This document shows positions 10,140-21,719 of a stretch of 64,000 nucleotides of DNA, one piece after another. This stretch comes from Cladocopium goreaui (Eukaryota; Sar; Dinophyceae; Suessiales; Symbiodiniaceae), in assembly GCA_947184155.2 (NCBI GenBank), contig CAMXCT020001462.1:1-64000 (forward strand). Reading direction: 5' to 3'. A program made the translations under genes and the position numbers. Numbering within the stretch: position 1 is the stretch's first letter; each line of letters opens with the position of its first letter. The notes under the pieces were generated by a model. That model made no database searches. It was not told the DNA's origin and saw nothing but the letters and a program-made list of their open reading frames with translations.

Positions 10140-13100
10140 ATTTTCTCTCAGCAGCTAGCAGCCAGCCACCAGCAGCAGCCAGCAACTTTTAAAAGCTCTT
10201 AACAAGGTGGAAATAAGCTGGAAAAATGATTTTTGTAGGATTTCAGAAGGGACGTTCCGGCCTCGAAAAACGTCGATTTTGGCATCGGTTCGTCCTTTAG
10301 GGCCATGCTGTTTTACTGCCGGGAGGTGTTTCGGAGGCGTTCGCCAGCAGCAGCAGTAAGAGCAGTGCAGCAGCTAGCAGCCAGCTAGCAGCCAGCCAGC
10401 AGCCAGCCAGCAGCCAGCCAGCAGCCAGCAGCTTTTAACAGCTCTTAACAAGGTGGAAATAAGGTGGAAAAATGATATTTTTGTAGGATTTCAGAAGGGA
10501 CGTTCCGGCCCCGAAAAACGTAGATTTTGGCATCGGTTCGTCCTTTAGGGCCATGCTGTTTTACTACCGGGAGGTGTTTTGCAGGCGTTCGCCAGCAGCA
10601 GCAGTAAGAGCAGCCGCAGCAGTGCAGCAGCTAGCAGCTAGCCAGCAGCCAGCAGCTTTTGACAGCTTGTAACAAGGTGGAAATAAAGTGGAAAAATGAT
10701 ATTTTATGATATTTTTGTAGGATTTCAGAAGGGACGTTCCGGCCTCGAAAAACGTAGATTTTGGCATCGGTTCGTCCTTCAGGGCCATACTGTTTTACTG
10801 CCGGGAGGTGTTTCGCAGGCGTTCGCCAGCAGTAGCAGTAAGAGCAGCGGCAGCAGTGCAGCGGCTAGCAGCCAGCCAGCAGCTTTTAACAGCTCTTAAC
10901 AAGGTGGAAATAAGGTGGGAAAATGATATTTTGGTAGGATTTGTAAGATTTCAGAAGGGAGTTTTACTGCCGGGAGGTGTTTAACAGGCTAAGAGCAGCG
11001 GCAGCCGTGCAGCAGCTAGCCGCCAGCCAGCAGCAGCCAGCAGCTTGTAACAGCTCTTAACAAGGTGGAAATAAGATGGAATCTGAGATCTTTTTGTAGG
11101 ATTTCAGAAGGGACGTTCCGGCCTCGAAAAACGTAGATTTTGGCATCAGTTCGTCCTTTAAGGCCATGCTGTTTTACTGCCGGGAGGTGTTTCGCAAGCG
11201 TTCGCCAGCAGCAGCAGTAAAAGCAGCCAGCTAGCAGCCAGCCAGCAGCTTGTAACAGCTTGTAACAAGGTGGAAATAAGGTGGAAAAACGCTAGTTTTG
11301 TAGGATTTGTAGGATTTCAGAAGGGAGTTTTACTGCCGGGAAGTGTTTNNNNNNNNNNNNNNNNNNNNNNNNNNNNNNNNNNNNNNNNNNNNNNNNNNNN
11401 NNNNNNNNNNNNNNNNNNNNNNNNNNNNNNNNNNNNNNNNNNNNNNNNCAGCCAGCCAGCAGCCAGCAGCTTTTAACAGCTCTTAACAAGGTGGAAATAA
11501 GGTGGAAAAATGATATTTTTGTAGGATTTCAGAAGGGACGTTCCGGCCCCGAAAAACGTAGATTTTGGCATCGGTTCGTCCTTTAGGCCATGCTGTTTTA
11601 CTGCCGGGAGGTGTTTTGCAGGCGTTCGCCAGCAGCAGCAGTAAGAGCAGCCGCAGCAGTGCAGCAGCTAGCAGCCAGCCAGCAGCCAGCAGCTTTTGAC
11701 AGCTTGCAACAAGGTGGAAATAAAGTGGAAAAATGATATTTTTGTAGGATTTCAGAAGGGACGTTCCGGCCTCGAAAAACGTAGATTTTGGCATCGGTTC
11801 GTCCTTCAGGGCCATGCTGTTTTACTGCCGGGAGGTGTTTCGCAGGCGTTCGCCAGCAGTAGCAGTAAGAGCAGCGGCAGCAGTGCAGCGGCTAGCAGCC
11901 AGCCAGCAGCTTTTAACAGCTCTTAACAAGGTGGAAATAAGGTGGAAAAATGATATTTTGGTAGGATTTGTAAGATTTCAGAAGGGAGTTTTACTGCCGG
12001 GAGGTGTTTAACAGGCTAAGAGCAGCGGCAGCCGTGCAGCAGCTAGCAGCCAGCCAGCAGCAGCCAGCAGCTTGTAACAGCTCTTAAAAGGTGGAATAAG
12101 GTGGAAAAATGATATTTTTGTAGGATTTCAAACGTTCCGGCCCCGAAAAACGTAGATTTTGGCATCGGTTCGTCCTTTAGGGCCATGCTGTTTTACTGCC
12201 GGGAGGTGTTTCGCAGGCGTTCGCCAGCAGCAGCAGTAAGAGCAGCCGCAGCTGGCAGTGCAGCAGCTAGCAGCCAGCCAGCAGCAGCCAGCAGCTTTTA
12301 ACAGCTTGTAACAAGGTTGAAATAAGATGGAATCTGATCTTTTTGTAGGATTTCAGAAGGGACGTTCCGGCCTCGAAAAACGTAGATTTTGGCATCAGTT
12401 CGTTCTTTAGGGCCATGCTGTTTTACTGCCGGGAGGTGTTTCGCAAACGTTCGCCAGCAGCAGCAGTAAAAGCAGCCAGCTAGCAGCCAGCCAGCAGCTT
12501 GTAACAGCTTGTAACAAGGTGGAAATAAGGTGGAAAAACGCTAGTTTTGTAGGATTTGTAGGATTTCAGAAGGGAGTTTTACTGCCGGGAAGTGTTTAGC
12601 AGGCTAAGAGCAGCGGCAGCCGTGCAGCAGCTAGCAGCCAGCCAGCAGCAGCCAGCAGCTTTTAACAGTTCTTAACAAGGTGGAAATAAGGTGGAAAAAT
12701 GATATTTTTGTAGGATTTCAGAAGGGACGTTCCGGCCCCGAAAAACGTAGATTTTGGCATCGGTTCGTCCTTTAGGGCCATGCTGTTTTACTGCCGGGAG
12801 GTGTTTTGCAGGCGTTCGCCAGCAGCAGCAGTAAGAGCAGCCGCAGCAGTGCAGCAGCTAGCAGCCAGCCAGCAGCCAGCAGCTTTTGACAGCTTGTAAC
12901 AAGGTGGAAATAAAGTGGAAAAATGATATTTTTGTAGGATTTCAGAAGGGACGTTCCGGCCTCGAAAAACGTAGATTTTGGCACCGGTTCGTCCTTTAGG
13001 GCCATGCTGTTTTACTGCCGGGAGGTGTTTCGCAGGCGTTCGCCAGCAGTAGCAGTAAGAGCAGCGGCAGCAGTGCAGCGGCTAGCAGCCAGCCAGCAGC

Positions 13101-13955
13101 TTTTAACAGCTCTTAACAAGGTGGAAATAAGGTGGAAAAATGATATTTTGGTAGGATTTGTAAGATTTCAGAAGGGAGTTTTACTGCCGGGAGGTGTTTA
13201 ACAGGCTAAGAGCAGCGGCAGCCGTGCAGCAGCTAGCAGCCAGCCAGCAGCAGCCAGCAGCTTGTAACAGCTCTTAACAAGGTGGAATAAGGTGGAAAAA
13301 TGATATTTTTGTAGGATTTCAAACGTTCCGGCCCCGAAAAACGTAGATTTTGGCATCGGTTCGTCCTTTAGGGCCATGCTGTTTTACTGCCGGGAGGTGT
13401 TTCGCAGGCGTTCGCCAGCAGCAGCAGTAAGAGCAGCCGCAGCTGGCAGTGCAGCAGCTAGCAGCCAGCCAGCAGCAGCCAGCAGCTTTTAACAGCTTGT
13501 AACAAGGTTGAAATAAGATGGAATCTGATATTTTTGTAGGATTTCAGAAGGGACGTTCCGGCCTCGAAAAACGTAGATTTTGGCATCAGTTCGTCCTTTG
13601 GGGCCATGCTGTTTTACTGCCGGGAAGTGTTTCGCAAGCGTTCGCCAGCAGCAACAGTAAAAGCAGCCAGCTAGCAGCCAGCCAGCAGCTTTTGACAGCT
13701 TGTAACAAGGTGGAAATAAGGTGGAAAAATGCTAGTTTTGTAGGATTTGTAGGCTTTCAGAAGGGAGTTTTACTGCCGGGAAGTGTTTAGCAGGCTAAGA
13801 GCAGCGGCAGCCGTGCAGCAGCTAGCAGCCAGCCAGCAGCAGCCAGCAGCTTTTAACAGCTCTTAGCAAGGTGGAAATAAGGTGGAAAAATGATATTTTT
13901 GTAGGATTTCAGAAGGGACGTTCCGGTTCCGAAAAACGTAGATTTTGGCGAGCTG
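10140..13955. repeat. Higher-order satellite: six diverged subunits, period 1,190 bp
   Basis: Each subunit of about 160-245 bp runs: CAG/CCAG-rich tract, CTCTTAACAAGGTGGAAATAA, GTAGGATTTCAGAAGGGA, usually CGTTCCGG...GAAAAACGTAGATTTTGGCA, then GTTTTACTGCCGGGAGGTGTTT. Subunits fall into types by what follows GTGTTT (TTGCAGG, CGCAGG, AACAGG, CGCAAG, AGCAGG). The order is the same in the blocks starting at 11,594 and 12,784, exactly 1,190 bp apart. The first block (from about 10,558) lacks one subunit of about 230 bp. ORFs within repeat with the same offset and are not genes. Confidence 0.9.
11349..11448. other. Assembly gap, 100 N
   Basis: Exactly 100 N, the usual placeholder for a gap of unknown length. 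Alignment to the next satellite block suggests about 40 bp are really missing. Confidence 0.98.
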
Positions 13956-13963
13956 GCATCTTC

Positions 13964-14191
13964 TCACAATAAAACTTGTAGGTGTAACAGAGGGTACAAC
14001 CCATGAACCTCAGTATCTATCCACTCAGGTTGGGCAAATTCACATCCTGGATTCGGATAGTTTCGTCTAAAAAGAGCTTCACTACAGCGAGTATTTAGCG
14101 ATCTGGCACAAGACATCATTCCAAGTTTTGCAGCCTCATTTGGAGGACACGAACGAGTCCAACAACTTGAAACAAATGTCAATCTATCCAA
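13964..14191 (-). CDS. Possible exon, unknown protein
   Basis: The minus strand is open here for 75 codons with mixed, protein-like composition (several Cys, Arg and acidic residues) directly beside the satellite. No domain recognised. Splice ends are not placed. It could be a chance ORF. Confidence 0.2.
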   Translation of the reverse strand: MDRLTFVSSCWTRSCPPNEAAKLGMMSCARSLNTRCSEALFRRNYPNPGCEFAQPEWIDTEVHGLYPLLHLQVLL

Positions 14192-14925
14192 AAGTAGACA
14201 GATATGTGGGCATCTTCATGATAATTTCCGCAAACATCCATCATCGAACTTCAAATCCCACACCTGATGACTCACTTCACTACAAAAACTTGCATGTTGC
14301 ACCCCCACATGCCGTTTTTCCACAATACCTAATGGAAAACATACAATCGTCATCCATTTTCCTTCTTCACATTTTGAAATTTCCTCTTGATTCATGGCTT
14401 GGCTCCCTCACTTGGGTCGAAGTCTGCAAGGGCAAAGTGTAGCCAAAATAACCATGGGCAAGTCACATCTGCAGCATGTCGTTCTAACAACTCTAAACAA
14501 ATAACTTTTGCGTGGCGCACAAAAAAATGATGCACCACACCTTAGGTCTTTGTGATGATATATGGTGACCTCTAAGCTGGAGCTTTCTTGTCCTAATAGC
14601 TTTTAGCAGTTTAGTCTTAGGTCTCTCAGCCCAAATGCACATAGATGTGTTGTTCAGTTCAGAGCAAGCTTCATGTCAACTGTCTCGTCACTCTTGCCTG
14701 TTTCACCAGCCCTTGATGAAATTGGAACATTGCGGCATCTGCTCAAGGCCTATAAGTCATCTGCATCAGGTATATTTTGCCGGATATTGTTTCACTTTCT
14801 CGAACAGTTGCATGGTCCGCAAAACATGCGGAACCTTACGAACGTTTACTTCGGCAAGAGAACCTTTACTTATTCTTTTCCGGGGTCGGCGGCAGGGGCG
14901 GCAGCCCTTAAATATTATATATATT
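14192..14925. other. Stretch without a recognisable gene
   Basis: Both strands carry only short ORFs (up to about 120 codons) with no familiar motif. Confidence 0.4.
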
Positions 14926-15070
14926 AAAAGAAAACAATCACACACACACATACTTTTTTTCTATTTTGATATATTACAGTACTATATAGATATACGCATA
15001 AAGTAATCAATATACACCATATATAACACGAGGATATATATACATATCTCATTACTAGATGATATGCTAT
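14926..15070. repeat. AT-rich microsatellite tract
   Basis: CACACACA, then TATATA and ATATAC runs. Simple repeat. Confidence 0.8.
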
Positions 15071-15185
15071 GCGTATGGGTAAATTATAGTGATTCACTAA
15101 CCCGAAATAAGGCTTTATTATTAGGATAATTCCTCTTACAGTACTAACCATTATTCCAGTGACGTCGCAGGGAGATCGTTATAAT

Positions 15186-15497
15186 TTACCCACAATGTGC
15201 GTGTGCGTGTGTGTGCGTGTCACAGATGTTTATACAATGTGCTTTGGTGAATTCCCGGATATCTGCAACAGATGCGAAAGAAACAAGGAGATCGCACAAA
15301 ATGCACAAAGACAAGACGTTGAAATCGGTGGTGGCATTCTGCAGCACTGCGCTCGAGTCGTTCAAAATCACCGAGTAGCTCTCACCTTCGGCTTTGCTTC
15401 CTGCTCTTTTGACTTCTCTGCATGGCACTACTGGGCTGGCAGATTTCGCCTTGGCTGTGCATGTCGGTTCACTTGTGGCCGACAGCAACCCTTGCAT
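15186..15497 (-). CDS. Possible exon, unknown protein
   Basis: About 85 minus-strand codons with balanced composition lie between two microsatellites. No motif is recognised. A second minus-strand candidate with similar character lies at about 15,600-15,865, next to the 8-bp satellite. They could be exons of one gene whose rest is not visible. Confidence 0.2.
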   Translation of the reverse strand: MQGLLSATSEPTCTAKAKSASPVVPCREVKRAGSKAEGESYSVILNDSSAVLQNATTDFNVLSLCILCDLLVSFASVADIREFTKAHCINICDTHTHAHAHCG

Positions 15498-15867
15498 ATA
15501 TATATATATATATATTATATAATTATATTATATATATACATACGTCTCCTGCTGTCTCCTACTAGCTGGCCTACCAAAAAAAAGACTTCCCATGAAATTG
15601 AATTCGACAAGAATCTCGTCCAAAGAATGCAAAGATAATAAACAAAGATACAAAGCAGGCAGCCGAGGAACCTGTGCAGTTCCTGCTGGCCGTGACTGCT
15701 TTGGAGACTTTGGAGGTTCTGTCCCTGCTCAGCAGCCAGTCCGAGCAACACATAGTATCAAAATCTGGCACTGCCTTGCATCGCCTAGCGATTTTAATTC
15801 CCAACAGCAGGGCCTGTTGGGTTTCAATCTCTAGGGCTGGGGCTGGCTCGCGGGGACTTGCAGCCTT

Positions 15868-17182
15868 CAAAATCCGGTGGAACCCTGGAACCCTGGAACA
15901 ACCTTGGAACCCTGGAACCCTGGAACCCTGGAACCCTGGAACCCTGGAACCTTGGAATCCTGGAAAATCTGGAATCCTGGAATCCTGGAAAATCTGGAAC
16001 CTTGGAACCCTGGAACCCTGAAACATTGGAAGCCCGGAACCCTGGAACCCTGGAACCCCGGAACCCTGGAACCCTGAAACCCTGGAACCTTGGAACCCTG
16101 CGACCGTGGAACCCTGAAACCTTGGAACCTTGGCACCCTGGAACCCTCAAGGATTCTGGAACCCTGCAACCTTGGAACCCTGGAACCTTGGAACCCTGCA
16201 ACCCTGCAACCCTGCACACCTGGCACCCTGCTGGCACCCTGCTGGGACCCTGAAACCCTGGAACCGTTGGAACCGTTGGAACCCTTGGAACCCTTGGAAC
16301 CCTGGAAACCTTGGAACCCTGAAACCGTGGGACCCTGGTACCCTGGAACCTGGAACCTGGAACCCTGATCCCTGGAACCCTGGAACCCTGAAACCTTGGA
16401 ACCCGGAACCCTGGAACCCTGGAACCCTGGAACCCCGGAACCCTGGAACCCTGAAACCCTGGAACCTTGGAACCCTGCGACCGTGGAACCCTGAAACCTT
16501 GGAACCCTGCAACCTTGGAACCCTGGAACCTTGGAACCCTGCAACCCTGCACACCTGGAACCCTGCACACCTGGAACCCTGCTGGGATCCTGGAACCCTG
16601 AAACCCTGGAACCCTGGAACCCTGGACCCTGGAACCCTGGAAGCCTGGAACCCTGAAACCTTGGAACCCCAGAACCCTGGAACCCCGGAACCCTGGAACC
16701 CTGAAACCCTGGAACCTTGGAACCCTGCGACCGTGGAACCCTGAAACCTTGGAACCTTGGCACCCTGGAAATGTCAAGGATTCTGGAACCCTGCAACCTT
16801 GGAACCTTGGAACCCTGGAACCTTGGAACCCTGCAACCCTGCACACCTGGCACCCTGCTGGGACCCTGAAACCCTGGAACCCGTGGAACCCTTGGAACCC
16901 TTGGAACCCTTGGAACCGTGGAAACCTTGGAACCCTGAAACCGTGGGACCCTGGTACCTTGGTACCCTGGAACCTTGGAAATCTGAAACCTTGGAACCCC
17001 GGAACCCTGGAACCCTGGAACCCTGGAACCCCGGAACCCTGAAACCCTGGAACCTTGGAACCCTGCGACCGTGGAACCCTGAAACCTTGGAACCTTGGCA
17101 CCCTGGAACCCTCAAGGATTCTGGAACCCTGCAACCTTGGAACCCTGGAACCTTGGAACCCTGCAACCGTGCACGCTGCATG
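15868..17182. repeat. Satellite of 8-bp unit GGAACCCT with higher-order structure
   Basis: The octamer GGAACCCT and variants (GGAACCTT, GAAACCCT, GCAACCCT) repeat for 1.3 kb. Landmarks show a longer unit: CTGCGACCGTGG near 16,097, 16,474, 16,725 and 17,062, and CAAGGATTCTGG near 16,147, 16,774 and 17,112. Because 8 is not a multiple of 3, one array reads as a stop-free repeat in several frames (453 codons on the minus strand). Not a gene. Confidence 0.9.
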
Positions 17183-17189
17183 CAATAAA

Positions 17190-17428
17190 ATAAACTATAA
17201 AACTTCCAAACCCTGAACCCTAATGCGCGCTGCGCGCACTGCGTGCCACACACATAAACCCTAAAACTTTCAAACTTTAAACCGTAACGCGTACTGCGCG
17301 CACAGCCTGCCATAGAGGTAAATGGTTAAACTTTCAAACGCTGCGTGCCATAGAGACAAAGCCTAAAACTTTCAAACGCTAAACCGTAAAGCAGGCTGCG
17401 CGCGCTGCGTGCCATAGAGTGCTCCTCA
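17190..17428. repeat. Degenerate tandem repeat with ACCCTAA-like and GCGC words
   Basis: About three to four units of CTAAAACTTTCAAAC, then an AACCGTAA-type word, then GCGCGCTGCGTGCCATAGAG, spaced about 70-90 bp. It contains AACCCTAA twice, resembling but not forming a telomere repeat. Confidence 0.7.
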
Positions 17429-17699
17429 AAAGTGATTACATGTCATACTTTAGTGGCATCCTCCAAATTCATTAGTCAGCCTTTGTTAATCCAGGGCCCA
17501 TTTTACACATGTCATCTTCTTGGTCGTGGCGCCATTTCAGGATCACACTGATGACCTAAGCTTTGGCCTTAACTATTATGCAGGCAAGCGGCATCAGCAC
17601 GCTATGGTATTGGAAGACACAGGGTTTGCCCGTAGACCAGCCAAAAAAAATCGATTTTCCACACTGAACAATTTTATTTAACACATTTAGAATAGGAGC

Positions 17700-18200
17700 T
17701 CCGCCTGATTCAGATTTCATCACTTAAAAGGTACCCATGCCTGACTAGCCTTCATGACTTAAAGCGTAACCACACCCGACTTAAGGGAACCATGTCTGAC
17801 TAGCCTTCATAATTAAGAGGTACCCACCCACGCCTGACTTAACAGAACCCATGCCTGACTAGCCTTCATAATTAAAAGGTACCCATGCCTCTGAATTAAG
17901 GGAACCATGCCTGACTAGCCTTCACAATTAAAAGGTACCCACTGGAACCATGCCTGACTAGCTTTAATGACTTAAAAGGTAACTACACCTGACTTAATAC
18001 CTGATTTACTGGTTTTGCCTGATTTTGGAAAAACGCAGGGCCGGAATTTGCAGGGCACGGGCCGGAATTTGCCGGGCCCGGGCCGGAATTTGCCGGGCTG
18101 GGATTTTGGGGTCGTGCCTAAATAGGATTTTTGCAAAAATCGTGCATGACTGAAGGGAACCATGCCTGACTAAACATCATACCAATCATCCCAAAAGAAT
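17700..18200. repeat. Tandem repeat (TGCCTGACTAGCCTTCA), plus a 21-bp GC-rich triplet
   Basis: CATGCCTGACTAGCCTTCAT with AATTAAAAGGTACCCA recurs at irregular 45-70 bp spacing. At 18,037-18,100 three copies of GGGCCGGAATTTGC[AC]GGGC follow each other. No coding signal. 17,429-17,699 shows nothing recognisable. Confidence 0.75.
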
Positions 18201-18289
18201 CCAATAATTCCGGCAAGTGATGCCTGACCAATCCCTGCGTCATAAAAAACCGTCTGCCCCTCCCCACCCAATAATGAACACACGGAATA

Positions 18290-18560
18290 GTTTTTTGTAT
18301 TTAGTGGGTATTTAGTATGAGGGTGCGAAACTTCCCCCTTGGTTTAAAAAAACTAAATTGGAAAACATTTTTTAAATAAGATCTAACTAAAATATTGCCA
18401 AAATTGGATTCCGAAGCTTCCCCGTGACATTAAATTGAAAACATTTGTTTTAAAAAATGAACTTTATATTTCAAAACCGATTGAATTCCTATTCAAAATC
18501 TAACTCAAATCTTGCCAAATTGGATTTCGAAGCTTCCCCTTATATGAAATTGAAAACCTT
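18290..18560. repeat. Inverted partial copies of the foldback-element unit
   Basis: ATTGCCAAAATTGGATTCCGAAGCTTCCCC here is the reverse complement of the array unit inside the adjoining foldback element (GGGGAAAGCTTCGAAATCC and onward). At least two such inverted copies occur, so a second, truncated element seems to abut the complete one head to head. Confidence 0.65.
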
Positions 18561-20340
18561 ACTAATCCCCATCTCCTTTTACTAAACGTACCCTAAATAC
18601 TAAAATATTACATTGATTCCTTTTACTAGGGTCCGCGTTAAATTTTGGGAAATTTCAGGCTGGCCAGTTTGACTTTTAATTGATACCTTTTCAAAAACAA
18701 ATTAAACATGAAGGTCCCATTTCAGAATTTCACCACCAAAAAATAAAAACTAGTCAGCCCCGGTGTTTTTTTAAACTAGGGTCTTTTAAGGTCGAAAAAA
18801 TAAGTATTTTATATTACAACGTTTTTTTAATATTGGGGGAAAACTTCGAAATCCACTTTTTGGCATTGCCTGGAAATATTTTTGCTGGATGTCAAAAGGA
18901 AATCTAATCGATTCTTGAAATCGAAAAAACATAGTTTTTTTTTATTAGTGTTTTTAATTTAATCTTAGGGGAAAACTTCGAAATCCAATTTTTAGCAATA
19001 TCTTAATTATATGTTAAACAGAAAACTAATCGATTTTGAAACAGTTCTTTTTTTAAAAAATATATTAGGGCTGGTAATTTATTATTAGAGGAAACATTTC
19101 GAAATCCGGTTTTTGTTTTTATTTTTGTTACTACAATTTAAAAGGAAATCGAATCGATTTCAAAAAAGAAAAAATAATATTTTATATTAGGGTTTTTTTA
19201 ATGTAATATTAGGGGAAAATTTCAAAATCCAATTTTTGACCATATTCTAATTAGATTTCAAAAGGAAATCTAATGAATTTTGATATAGAAAAAATAGTCT
19301 TTGATATGAGGGTTTAATATTAGGGGAAAGCTTCGAAATCCAATTTCTGGCAATATCTTAATTTGATTTATAAGGAAATCTAATCGATTCTGAAATAGAA
19401 CAAATTTAGTTTTTTATATTGGAATTTTTCATGCAAGATTAGGGGAAGCATCGAAATCCAATTTTTGAACATATTTTAACAATTGGATTTTAATTTGATA
19501 TTAGGGGAAAGCTTCAAAATCATTTTTTTTGTTTTTTTTTCATTAGATTTCAAAAGGAAATCTAATCGATTTTGAAACAGGAAAAAAACAAAATGATATT
19601 AGGGTTTAATATAAGGGAAAAACTTCGACATCCAATTTTTTGGCCATATTTTATTTAAATTTTTAAAAGGAAATCTAATCGATTTCGAAAAAGAAAAACA
19701 TACATAATTTTTTATGTTGGGGGTTTTATTTGATATTAAGCTTCGGAATCCACTTGTTTGCCATATTTTAATTGGATTTAAAAAGAAAGAAATCTGATCG
19801 ATTTTTAAATAGAAATATGTGTATATATATATATGCGTGTGTGTGTGTGTTTTTTTATCAGTATTAGGGGGAAGCTTCGTACCCTAATACTAAAGACCCC
19901 CCCAATACTAAAAATTCCTCCAGGTGTTTGTTATTTGGGTGGGTGGGTGAAGGGGCGACTGTTTAGCAACAGGGGGAAGGGATTAAACCGTTTTTTGTTT
20001 CTAATTTCAAAATCCATGAAAATAATCTTTAAATAGAATACTGCCAAGAATAGGATTTCGCAGCTTTCGCCTAGTATCAAATAAAACACCAACACCTGAA
20101 TTAAAAAAACTAAAATTGACGATTTTAAAGGACGGACCCCAATAAAAGACACCCCGGTGTTGACTAGTTTTTTGTTCTTTGGGGGTGAAACCCTCACATG
20201 GTACCTTCATTTTTAAAATTGTTTCCTCAAGGGGATCAATTAAAAATCAGATTAACCAATTTGACATTTCCCAAAATTGGAAATCGCACCTAGTTTTTGT
20301 CATTTGGGGGTATTTTTCGTAATAGGGAGAAAGGATTAGC
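18561..20340. mobile_element. Large foldback element with internal 120-bp tandem array
   Basis: The left end CTAATCCCCATCTCC (18,562) pairs with GGGAGAAAGGATTAG ending at 20,339. Imperfect inverted arms extend about 250 bp: ACTAGGGTCCGCG, TTTTGGGAAATTTCA and AAAACTAGTCAGCCCCGGTG on the left match the complements of TTTTTGTCATTTGGGGG, TTTCCCAAAATTGG and CACCCCGGTGTTGACTAGTTTTT on the right. The interior (about 18,840-19,880) is a degenerate array of GGGGAAAGCTTCGAAATCC...AAGGAAATCTAATCGATTTTGAAA units. No transposase ORF; no clear target-site duplication. Foldback-type non-autonomous transposon is my inference. Confidence 0.7.
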
Positions 20341-20930
20341 AAAAAGAATGCCTGATCAAAATGATGCTGATTCTGTGTGTTACAATCTTTTTGCCCACTA
20401 CAGTGTCTACAGGGTTACAAGGGATGCCGTGCCAGCTAGAGTCCCAAGTCCATTCAACCAACACCCTAATCGATGAAGTTGGACTTGTTGAAACGGAAGT
20501 GGGACTGGACCAGTTGACATGGGGCGATGCTGACCTTCAACGGGAGCTTCGGCGCCTGAAGGACAACAGTTTGAAAATTCCGAACCTGAAATATATTTTC
20601 AAAATTGCCTTACTAAGAGTGATCCCCACCCTGACACACTATTCTGACATAGTTTCTGACATATCATCTGGACGTATATGTGGCACATATGTTCTGACAT
20701 ACTATCTTACATTCTTTTCTGAAATTCTATTTGACATTCTTTCTGGCATCCTATCTGGCATCTATTCTGACATACTTTCTGGAATATACTATATTCTGAT
20801 CCTGCCTTGCCATGAGTTTGGGCTGGGAGTGCTTTTATTTGCATGGATCAATGCCAATGGCTTGAATATCCCCCAAATGTTGGTTTCACATGTTTGCACC
20901 CAATGATTGCCATTACCATTGATACCCCAA
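20341..20930. repeat. 11-bp repeat locus (TCTGGCATATC), small copy
   Basis: Within about 20,636-20,790, 11-bp words such as TTCTGACATAC and TATCTGGCATC repeat about 14 times. They are preceded by GTGATCCCCACCCTGACA, nearly identical to the sequence just before the much longer array at 47,365. The 181-codon plus-strand ORF across this region contains the repeat and is probably spurious. Confidence 0.65.
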
Positions 20931-21304
20931 AATGGCCAGGTCCTGAATTTGAGAGTAGGTCCTGAAAAGTTTTCTGGGTACTGAAAAACAGGATTTTGGC
21001 ACAGGGTCTGAAAAAAGACGTAGGTGGAAGATTCAGGTATGCTGTTGGGTTGCAAAGCTGGGTTAATAGTATTATATTTTTTCTTAACCATCCATTTTGG
21101 GGTACGCCAATGGAATCCTCCACATTGACTCTTTCATCTCTTTCTCTTTATCTCCGTGCCTTTGGCTCCATCCCAAGACCGTGCACGGTCTTGAGCCTTT
21201 GGTACGGTGAGGCCTCACCAGTGCAATGGGTGCGCCACAATGAGCCTTGGAAATGTGTAGATAACATACATGTATGTTGAATCTTTCCTAATAGCTGTAA
21301 GAGC
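20931..21304. other. Stretch without a recognisable gene
   Basis: Only overlapping short ORFs. Its right end (ACATGTATGTTGAATCTTTCC...) resembles the arm of the inverted repeat at 21,552-21,716. Confidence 0.4.
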
Positions 21305-21505
21305 AACCACGATCTAAACCACGTTTTTTTGCACGAAGGAGAGCACCGAAAAGCACGATCTAGACCGCGATTTTTTGCACGAGAGAGCACCAAAAAGCAC
21401 GACTTTTTGCACGAAGGAGAGCGCCAAACAGCATGATCTAGACCGCGAACTTTTACACGGAGAGAACCAAAAAGCACGATTTTTTGCACGAAGGAAAGCA
21501 CTCAA
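21305..21505. repeat. Tandem repeat (AGCACGATCTAGACCGCGA)
   Basis: Words GATCTAGACCGCGA, TTTTTTGCACGAAGGAGAGC and ACCAAAAAGCACGA alternate three to four times at about 50-70 bp spacing. Confidence 0.75.
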
Positions 21506-21551
21506 AACAAAGCTTGTCCAACATAGAATGAAATCGATTTTATAACACTGT

Positions 21552-21716
21552 TACAGCCATTAGGAAAAATTCAACTCATGTATGAGACATGTATCGTATC
21601 AGTTATATATATATAATTATTAGGAATACATTGCGCTTTACATACAAAATGTATAGACGATACATGTCTCATACATGAGTTGAATCTTTCATATCTTTCC
21701 TAATGGCTGTAACAGT
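21552..21716. mobile_element. Foldback element with arms of about 50 bp
   Basis: GCCATTAGGAAAAATTCAAC...CATGTATGAGACATGTATCGT on the left is reverse-complemented by ACGATACATGTCTCATACATGAGTTG...TTTCCTAATGGC on the right, around an AT-rich loop. No coding capacity. Confidence 0.7.
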
Positions 21717-21719
21717 CAG

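Noticed and set aside
15824..17185. 453-codon minus-strand ORF of GFQGSRVP-type repeats
   Set aside because: Explained entirely by the 8-bp GGAACCCT array. Several frames are open at once and the repeat runs past any plausible start or stop.
17190..17428. Interstitial telomere repeat
   Set aside because: Only two AACCCTAA words occur, embedded in a longer unrelated unit; no run of consecutive telomere repeats.
20361..20906. 181-codon plus-strand membrane protein
   Set aside because: Its hydrophobic part is the 11-bp TCTGGCATATC repeat, and the rest has no motif.
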